Shown here: piece by piece, positions 26,869-37,600 of the stretch | Layout: each line of letters starts with the position of its first letter | Numbering within the stretch: position 1 is the first letter of the stretch | DNA from: Talinum fruticosum | Lineage: Eukaryota; Streptophyta; Magnoliopsida; Caryophyllales; Talinaceae | Reading direction: 5' to 3' | Assembly: GCA_021018815.1 (NCBI GenBank) | Contig: JAITYX010000016.1 | Span: forward strand, 2,796,001 to 2,860,000 | DNA: 64,000 nt | Notes under the pieces: generated by a model | The model's database searches: none | What the model saw: the letters and a program-made list of their open reading frames with translations, nothing else | What the model was told of the DNA's origin: nothing | Made by a program: the position numbers and the translations under genes

Positions 26869-28561
26869 AAAAAGATGGATACAAAGCAAGAATCCTACAA
26901 AAGAACTATGTACAACCAACATGTAGACTATCCACAATCTACCATATCAAAAGAAAATTGGCAAAAATTGCCACTATCCCAAAAGTAGAGTCTTGAGAAT
27001 CTTACCCTTAAAGCTATTAAGAGAAGTTTCCATTCCCTCAAAGACTCTCCTATTTTTGTTACAACAAATGCTCAAGGAGCAGAATGACATGTGACATAAG
27101 CAAGGCTTTCTTTTCTTTAGCTTTTCTCCCAAAGTAACCTTCCCTAGCCACAAGATGTTCCTTAGTAGAACTAGAAACAACCCAAGAGACACCCAAACAA
27201 CTAAAGGCTAACTTCCACAAATCTCTAGCAACACGGCAATGCAACGGCAATTGACTAGTGGCTCCAAATCAGGTTTGCACATAGGACATCTATTCACCAG
27301 AATCTGTTCCTTCCTTTGTAAAGTATCAGAAGTTAAAATACTCCCATGACAAGCTCCCACATTAAAAAAGAAACTTTCGAAGGCGCCAAATACTTCCAAA
27401 TGAGCTTCCAAGGTAGATGAATATCTGAAGGGAGTTGTAAAGATAGAGCCCGATTGGAAGCCAGCTTCAAATAGAAAGACTTGCACAGAAAACCCCTTTG
27501 TGATTGAGATCCCATCTAACCATATCATGAGAGGAATTCCCTATAGTAATCTCATTGAATTTGACGAAGAGGCTAAAAATAGTATCATCATCAATAAGGG
27601 CTTCTTGAATAAAAACCGGAGACCAAAGTATAGTTTCAGACCCTCTTTCCAAATAATCAGCCACAGAAGCATCCTTATTCCTCACCAAGGCAAAAAGAGA
27701 AGGGAAAAGATCCTTCAAGGGAGCACCTTCACACCACCGATCATGCCAAAAATATATGGAGGGTAAAAGAGAAGGGAAAAATATATGGTGGGGACTGATA
27801 TTGTTACCTTCTAATTGTAATGTACTAGTAATATCATTGCCTATGAGCACTAAGCTCACAGTTACAAGAACTATAAACCATAAACCTGGTTGTGCCTTGC
27901 AATTATGTGAGAAGAATGATTGGTGATGTGCAAATTGGGCTCAGCCATAACCTAGTTTTAATGCAAGGTTTGAAACACTTATTGTCCCTATCTTTTCCGC
28001 CAGGTTTCAGGCAAGTGTTGGGCTGGGTTCTGGCCTTTCCTTGCTGGCTGAAAAAATATTGATAATGACTAATTTTTTCATAGCTAAGGTGCTTCACTTT
28101 ATGTCTCTTAATTTCTTATTTTCTCTCTTAGAGGACTTACCCTCTGAAGAAGGAAACCTTGAACTTTTTATGTTGTTGGCTTGCTGCTTCTTGGTGGGAC
28201 TTAAGAAGGGGTTGAGGAATTAGACCTCCCTTTATCTAGGGTATGGTTGTTCATAGCAAAATAATCTATGGGTGTGTTCCTTTGTGATTTGCAAGACGCT
28301 GTGGTGCACACTCAACTGTTAGCTTACATAATGTTGCCCATAATTGCTGGCAGCTGAGGATGGAGCAGGAATTGTAAAGTGCTTCTGTTGAATACTTGAG
28401 GGAATATATTTCATTTCACCAAAGTGCTAGTGTCATAGGGGTAATCTTTTTGTGCAATCAGTTTGGTTTGAAAGAGTTTCCCAATCTTAAGTCTGTTGTA
28501 TATGCTGGGAGGGTACACATGCTGGGCTAGCTTGCCTTTTTTTTTTTTGTTAAGGAAAAAG

Positions 28562-28621
<60 letters not shown>

Positions 28622-31600
28622 CAAAACAATGGATGCAAAGCTAGCATCCTACGAAAATACTATACACATGCTGGGCCAGCTTGCCTTTTTTTTTTTTTTG
28701 TTAAAGGGAAAAGAACATATATATATATATATATAAACGATGGATGCAAAGCTAGCATCCTACAAAAGGACTATGTACATTTAATATGGAAACTATCCAC
28801 AAAATCAAAAACATCAAAAGAAGATAAGTGAAAATTCCCATTATCCCAAAAGTAGAGAGTCTTGCTGGGCTAAGTCGCCTTAGGGATGGATTTTGTTGAA
28901 GTGGGCCCAGTAGTGCACATATTTTAGAAATCCATTTCCTGTATGCCAGTTCTTGTACAAGACGGTCACACAATGTTTCCGTAGGACCCATCTCATTTTG
29001 TTGGACCTCTTTTATAGCCAACTACCCCCGCCCCGAGTTTAAATTTTTTACAGGTGAGATAGTCTCACCCAAGAGAAGCTCTTTCATGGGAGGTCCGAGG
29101 GTCATTTTTTCATATTAACTTGGTCAATCCTCCTCTACACGTGCAAGCTTCTTTGGGCATTCGCCCTTATTTCTCTTTTTGAGTTTGGAGACTGACTGCT
29201 GTCTAAGTTATGCCTAGTGAATTGTTTAACTTAACGTTTCTGTTCCAGATGACTTTTTAATATCTGGCAATCTGCAATTTATTCAGGAAAAGCTTTGCAG
29301 ACCAAATGTATTAGAGGGAACACAGCCTACCACTGATGTGGTTTCCTTATTAACTGAGATACGCATAGGCACTGGAAAGAATGATTGTTGGACTGGAGCA
29401 AGAACTGCTAATATTCCTGCTGTCATGGCTGCAGCAGCAGCTGCTTCGGGGAAAGTTTTGTCTCGACGGAAGCCTTTAGTCTGGAGGTTCTTAGCACTGG
29501 CATAACTAGTGCTGCTGTTAAATCCAAGTTTGCTGGAGAAATTGCTGGTATGCGGAGGCTGTATAATAGCATTGGCGGATTTCAATTGGGACTGCAAAGG
29601 TTGAGATATGGGATTGCTTCTCAGGCAACACCAAATGAGGATGACTCATTTAATGAGATTTTGCTCCAGAAGTTTGTTCATCTGCTTCAACAATTTGTCA
29701 ACACTGGGGAGAAAGGTGAAACTGTGGATAAAACCTCTTTTCGTGAAGCATGTTCTCAAGCAACTGCTTTACTTCTCTCAAATTTGGTACGTTCATCAGA
29801 TGTTTTAATTGCATGTAATTTATATCCTTAGGAATTTGTTTGTATATTGAAGTAGTCCTCATTTTTGGTACGGCTTTCCTCTTCAGGTTTCCAATTCAAA
29901 GGCTAATGCAGAGTACTTTTCACAATTATTACGGCTTATATGCTGGTGCCCTGCTTACATTTGTACTCCAGATGCCATGGAAACTGGTGTATTTGTGTGG
30001 ACTTGGCTAGTTTCAGCTGCACCCCAGCTGGGATGTCTAGTCCTTACAGAGCTTGTAGATGCATGGTTATGGACAGTTGATACAAGAAGAGGTCTATTTG
30101 CATCTGATGCCAAGTGTTCTGGTCCAGCTGCAAGATTACGTCCTCATCTTTCTCATGGGGAGCCTGAAGCTTTGCCTGAAAAAGACCCCGTGGAGCAAAT
30201 AATGGCTCACAGATTGTTGCTTGGATTTATGATTGATCGATTTGAGGTAGGGAGCTAAGTTTGAAATGGATAGTGCATGTCTCTGTTTTGTGGTTTGTTG
30301 GATTCAAGGGTTTAACTACATCTTATTTGAACTTCGGCTAAAATTTTCCTGCTTGTTATCACCTTTGTCAAAATGTTACGTACTCCCTCTGCTTTAATTT
30401 ATTTGTCATTTTGGGCTATTGAGGGAATACCAAGATGGACTTAACTTTGAGACAAATTAGTGACTACAAGACCGAAATGTCCCTAGTATTTTATCTCAAA
30501 TGAGGAAAGTAGGGAGAGCAAAAACAATTAATAAGGGAAAAATTGGGAAACTAGTCATTAATATGTTATTGGGATTATAAAACGATGTATTGTGAAAGAA
30601 AAAAGTTACTTAAAGCAAGAAATAAATTGAAACGGAGGGAGTATGTTGTAGCTGAACTAATACTCTTTCTTATGCTTATGGATCAGTTCTGTCTTGGAGA
30701 TAAAAGTAACTTACTACTCAATTGACCAACACTGTTTAAAAAATAATAATTTTGGTCACTGGATAAGTTTTGTTGGATTTTTTTTTCCTTTTATCATCTG
30801 TTTGGTATCATGATGTTCCATTTCCCCCTTGTTTTTCCTAATTGATTTTTTCCCTTCTTTTGTTTGTAGGTAGCTAGGAACCAAAGTGTTGAACAGATGC
30901 TACTTTTTGGTAGGATGTTTCAAGGGACTACTAAACTTCCCTGGAATTTCTCAAGGCATCCTGCGGCTATGGGTACATTTTTCACGTTAATGCTTTTTGG
31001 GCTAAAGTATTGTCATTGCCGCTCCCAAGGCAACTTGCAGAACTTCAAAAAGGGGCTTCATTTACTGGAAGACCGCATCTATAGGTGATTCCCTTCAAGT
31101 GATTCTTGATAAACTGTGGTAATCTGGTCCATCTGATGGAAGAATGAATTTGTATGAGCTTGACCTGGAATTTATAACTGAATCATACCCAATTACTGTG
31201 CCTTAATTACGCAAAAATGATTGGACCTATAATACAAAATTGGCACCCCATATTAAATTGGACCCAAATTGATGCAGCTTGTTGTAGACTCGGACAACAT
31301 TTCCATATGACCCCTAGACTTGGAATTAACACAACTCAGACCCAAACAAGATGATGTATTTGCAAGGTCTACATCTAAATGCGTACAGTATTACTGTATC
31401 TTCAGTTTATCTGCTAATGTGAAGTCTTAGTACCTGTTTTTGTTTTTTTATTTTTTCATTCTACCTATTCCTCATTTTTGATATCATTGGCTCTTTTCTT
31501 TACTCCCTGCCTAAACGGGACTCCGAGACATGGACTTGGATTATTCTTACTGCATCTTGATGGAGTTAAACTTAGAGGAATCTTGTTGCATGTACTATTG

Positions 31601-34600
31601 AATTGTCTCTCACTGTCTCAAGACTAGTCAATGTCAGGTTCATACTTGACTGATAAGCATGTATCTTTATGCCTGTGGGAAATCAATAACCAAAGTTGCT
31701 CTTCTGGTCTCTGTTTTTGTTTCCTTTTTCTGTTTTTTTTTTTTTTGGGGGGATGTTGCTGGGTGAGGGTTTGAACCAATTATCTGGGTGACCAGATTGC
31801 GGAGGGCTCATTCCAGAGTATCTGAATACAGGAGCACCAGGAACGGAGAGCCGCCCCCAACCCCCCAAAAAGATCTAACCCATGTTAGATGAGGGGAGGT
31901 GGTTTGACTTTCTTGGTGATCATGAATTGTATTGGTTAAATAATCAATACATGTGTTCTGTGATTCACTAAGTGGCATCTATCTTCGTATCTAAAAGTTT
32001 TATTTATGTTTTTTTTTTTTGGAGGGGACAAGCCCAGCCCTATCTAGGTCAGGGGTACGGGTACGTAGCCCACTTGCAAGGGGAAAGAGGGGTAAGCAAA
32101 GCATTCCAATTCGTGGGGTTCAAACCCTTGACCTTCTGTCTGGAAGGTGTGTACACCGGTTCACCTCCGCTTGTCCTAGTGGGTTCCTCATCTGAATACT
32201 TCGAATAATACCAGAAGGAAAAGTGGAAGTAAAATGTATGAAACGTCTGGATTGTGTTTGATTCAATCCAACTTACCCAAGATGCATAAGAGCAGTTTAT
32301 GGTGGCTCCTTAATGCTCAGTTGAAGTTTCTCTTGTTAACATGATGTTATTGTAGAGAATTTTTGCAGTTTATAATATCAGTGATCAGGCTTCTTGCCGT
32401 TGATGGGCTGCCATGCTGTATGCTTGTTAACTGTGTCTATGTCTGTGTGTGTGTGGGGGGAGGGGAGGGTGTTTCTTCTAGTTTGACTCTTCTCTAGGTG
32501 GGACGATGTAATCTCAGATTCTGCCTTCTTTTGCATTTTTGTGAAACTTTCTCAGTGTCAATGATGATGAAGATATATCTGTTAGTTGGCAGGACCAAGT
32601 TTTTGTGTCAGATATTCATTGTGAGGAATAGCCATATCCTCCAAGTGGCATAGGCAGGAAAAATGCCTACTCACATCTCCCCAGTGAACAACTTGTAATT
32701 AAATTTCTGATCTGTGCAACTGTGAGAATCCTCATGTGTATTTTCAACATACACATGGCGAGTTGGTAAATGACCTTTTCTACTAAGGTTTTTGCATTGA
32801 CAGCTGAGAAGACAATTGTATTTTTATGATGCAGAGCTAGTTTGGGCTGGTTTGCATATGAGCCTGAATGGTACGATGCAAAAAGTAAAAATTTTTCTCT
32901 AAGTGAGGCACAGTCTGTTTCTACATTTGTTCAGTATCTTATGAACGAGCATACCGATAATCTTCCGTCAAATGCTAAAGGAGAGATACATGAAAATGGT
33001 GGTCTGTCGGTTGAAGGGGTATGGTTGTCTTTCATAACATATATTGTGACAAACTTCTAGCTTCTCTAATTCTGTTCAGTATGCATTTCTAAGCATTTGC
33101 TACAGTTCTGGAATTTTATTTTAAGGATTGCATGCAGAGAGATCATTACCACCCAGTCTGGGGCTTGATGGAGAACTATGTTGTCGGAAGAGAGAAGCGG
33201 AAGCAGTTGCTTCTGATGTTATGTCAACATGAGGCTGAAAGGCTTGATGTTTGGGCGCAACCTGCTAACTCAAAGTAATTGCTTGCATGCATCCTTTTGT
33301 TTGGGCATCGCCCACAAACGTCGATTCTCATTCCTTGCTTGCTTAACCGTTTGCTGTTGGTTCTACATGGATTTTCAGGGATTACACACCTCGACATAAA
33401 ATTAACTCAGAAAAATGGATTGAGTTTACTCAGACAGCATTTGCTGTGGATCCTCAAATTGCTTTGTCTTTAGCCTCTAGGTTTCCAACAAATGCATATC
33501 TGAAGTCTGAATTAACTAAGCTGGTTCAGGTTTGTTCTTACTTTCCTACTTTGCAGTATGTGAATTCAGAATCCTAAAAGCTACAGGAGGTGAGAGCTTG
33601 GGGGTGTAGTGGAAGGGGCTCGTGATTTCATTCTGATGAGTAGTAATAACAGTATAAATCCATAAGGGATGAGGAAATAGACTGATCTAAATTTTAGCCT
33701 CTCACGAACAGCTGCATCTTGTCAGCTGCAAAACAGCTTACATAAATTTGGAGTAATTGGTGCTATCACTTTTCTATCAGTTACACCTGTGGCTACAAAT
33801 TTCATAGGCTGATTCTTCATCGTTTTATCTGTCTACCTGAGAGGAATTAGGCTAGTCACTTCCTAATTATGCCGGTGTTAAGCGTGCAGTTGGTGTAGCT
33901 ACATTTCTGTGTTTGTGGTTTTTGTTAGCTTATTAATGATTGTCTATCCTGTTGCAGACACATATATTGGAGCTGAGATGCCTACCTCAAGCACTGACAT
34001 ATTTTGTCACGCCAAAGGCTGTGGAGGAGAACTCAGTGTTGCTGCAACAATTGCCTCACTGGGCTGCTTGCTCAATAACAAAAGCTCTTGAGTTCCTAAC
34101 TCCAGCATATAAAGGACACCCACGTGTCATGGCCTATGTGCTGAGGGTTTTAGAGTCTTATCCTCCTGAATGTGTCACTTTTTTCATGCCGCAGTTGGTG
34201 CAGGCTTTGCGTTATGATGAGGGGGTTAGTTGGCAGATTAATATTTTTCTCTTTTCATTTCCACTTTTACATGGATTACACCTTATTTAGCAGAAGGATA
34301 ATGTGGTTATGAGTTTAAAGGGCTTGCTGTTTGGGATTTGGTGGTAGATATCCTAGTGTGCATGCTCTTGTCTTTGTGTGTGCATTATGTGGACAACCTT
34401 GTGGTTTCCTGGTGTATGCTTAGCATAGTGACATTTCCCTTGAAGTGTCTATTTATGGACAACCATTTTCTTCAGTTGTCTTAGTGGTTATATCAGAGTT
34501 TTAGTTATCTGTCTTGTTATATGGGCTAGGATATGGGACGTCGTGTCGGACATGGGTATTTATCTGAGTGTCCGACTCATCAAAGTTTTAAATTGATATG

Positions 34601-37600
34601 AGGGGACACTTTCCGAATTCAGACACAGATGCAAGGACTCATCATTTAACATGTGGAAGCCACAATTTCATTGTTGAAGAATATTTCATTCTTTAAAACC
34701 TGGATTTGAAAACCATATTCAATGACACTTGACGCATAGAAGAACCGCTAAAATAATGAAGGAAGAAGAGAAAGGTCCTTATCTAGCTTCTTCTTTTTCT
34801 TTCCCTTTTTCTGCCCCTGCCACTTTAGACTTTGGCTACGTGTCTGACACATAACCCATGTCCTATCCTTGTAGTGTTGTGTCTGACATAGGTATGGTGA
34901 TGCAAAATGGAGAGTTTGGATATAATATGTTAAGATTCACGACTGTTTCTTTGTTGAATTTCTTTTCTAAAACTTCTAACTTGTAAAGACTTGAAATGCT
35001 TAAAACCTTGCTCAATGTTTACTTCGACCTAAATTATCATCTCAAAGGTTGACCTTTACTTTGTTTTTTTCTTAATTATATTCCTTTGTAGGCTTGCGTG
35101 TGATAAATTGCTTCCAGGGTTGTGCTGACACAGGCAGACCGTTAGCATCTCTAGTTCCATTCAAGATACATATTTGTTATCCATATTGCTTAATATCTTT
35201 TTTCTATTTATTTGAATTTTTGTAGAGGTTAGTTGAAGGGTACTTGCTTCGAGGTGCTCAGAGAAGTGACATCTTTGCTCATATTCTCATATGGCATTTA
35301 CAGGTACCAGAAGTTGGATTTCTTTTGTTTTTACTATTAGTAGATTTTTCTTGGGAGTACAAATACCTTTTTTTAACGGGTCTTTGGACTATAAAAACTT
35401 TCTTTTTTTCTATTGCAATATTAATCTCCTACTTAAAACTCGTGTGTAAGAGTTATTATTTTCAATGCTCTGAATAGTCAAGCAGGAGAATCATAGGGGG
35501 AGGAGGGGGGTTGATTTTCATATGTTCTAATCTGCTTTGCTTTGCTGTTAATTATTGTCATGGATGGTGGCAGGGTGAGACCTGTGAACCAGAAGGAGGG
35601 AAAGAGGCTGATAGTCAGAAGGTATGCCTGTGTTATTCACCTTATTTTTGGTTGTTTGTGTGTTTGGGGAGTGGACATTTTGTTTCTGGTGATGTGTAAT
35701 CCAACGAAGCTGTAATACCAGTCAATATTGTCCCAATGGTTCAGGAGTAGTGGAATCGACCTTTGCATGTAGACAGTAGTCTGCATATTGACAACATCTC
35801 AAGATCAACTGATTAATTGTCATATTCAACTTCAAAGTTGTCATTTACGATGTTATGCCATGATTTAAAAGCTACATAATAAAGTAAATTTTTAATGTTT
35901 CCCTTATTGTTTTCTTGTAGAAATTAAGGGTTCTTTATTGAATTGTTCATGGCTTATGGTAGCTAATACATGTTGTTGTCATTATTGCAGAATGTAGCGT
36001 TTTTAGCACTATTGCATCAAGTTAGGCAGAGAATTATTGACATTTTCTCCCCAAAGGCCCTTGACTTGTTTCAGAGGGAATTTGATTTCTTTGACAAAGT
36101 CACATCTATTTCTGGTGTGCTCTTTCCACTTCCCAAGGAGGAACGCCGTGCTGGTATTAGGAGGTACTGCGTGTTGCCCAGTAATGTCATTGGTCTTCAC
36201 TATTTATGTATTTATATTGGCATTTTTCATTTATATATCATTGGATTGTATCTTTATGTAATTGCTAGAGAGCTGGAGAAAATCAAGGTGGAAGGCGATG
36301 ACCTATATCTGCCCATTGCTCCTTCTAAGCTTGTTAGGGGCATTCAAGTTGACAGTGGAGTCCCTTTGCAATCAGCAGCAAAAGTTCCTATTATGATCAC
36401 ATTTAATGTGGTGGACAGAAATGGGGATCCGAACGATGTGAAGCCTCAAGCTTGCATGTTCAAGGTAATCCTATAACCGCTGCTGTTATAATGCAGTGTT
36501 GAATCTTCTTGTTTCACCCAGGTTGTTCATCTCTCCCCTCCTTGAAAAGAGGACACAAAATTGAGCTGAATGTAAGGCCAGCGTTTATCAGGAATGTTTT
36601 TTTAGTTTTCTGTTGGTGAATTGCGTATTTTGTTTGATTTAGGGATGTCGGTGTGGCAGCAGACATGACAAAGTCAGACCCCTTTATATTGAAAAATCAA
36701 TCTAAGCCAGACACCCCCTCAAAGGGAGGGGGATGGGGCGGTTTGAATACTGATTTGTTCATAAACTAGAAAGGAGTTGAATCAGACCTAAAACAAGAAT
36801 CATCAACCCGGTGTTTTGGTTGGAAAAATTAGAGCAATTTTAGCACTTAAACTGTCACTTCTATTGAATTTAATTTAATTTATTTCATTTGAGTCTCTCT
36901 CTCTGTAGCTGATAGTGTTTTTACCTCCCAATATCTGTTTTCAAATAACATCTAAACGGGTACGTTTTTTCTCTGAAGATTCTAAGCAAACAGCCAACTC
37001 CCTAATGATGGTTTTTTTTTTAAATGAAGGAGTTCTGGGAAAATTTTATTGAAGAGACCATGGTAGTTTCATCACAGCCATAACGTCTATAAAACCTCAA
37101 AATTGTTGAGGCTGAAAATATTCTAAGGATGCTATATCCACAAGTTTGGTGGTTCTGTCGTCAGTTTGTTCTTGTATACGTGCTTACAGACATTCAAAAT
37201 CTTGCTTTCTTTCATTTGCATGTGCAAAGAATTGTATGTGAACAATATGACTGGATTTAGCTCAATTTTAGACCTGAATTCAGCTTTCAAAGTGAAGACA
37301 CCTCATTTTTACAGAAAATAACAGATATATTATATTTATGATCTGGTGAGCATCTGGTATCTGATAAATCATGAGAAAGCTATTCATTGTAAAATGTTTC
37401 TATTGGGAACTGCCTAATCTGAATCCATACCCAAAAGGCCCATCACTAGGCAGGGGGGCTGAAATAGCAATCTTACCCCATTGCAAAATTACTGAAAGGC
37501 TGGTTCCAATAGGCCTCTAGATTTAAAAACCGTTAACGACCTAGTACTCCATAGAAAGGAAGTAAGGAAGTTTAGAGAGACACTTTGCTGCAGTCCACTA

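Noticed and set aside
26767..26996. Plus-strand ORFs rich in Tyr-Ile repeats
   Set aside because: They are translations of (TA)n microsatellites and LINE tail sequence.
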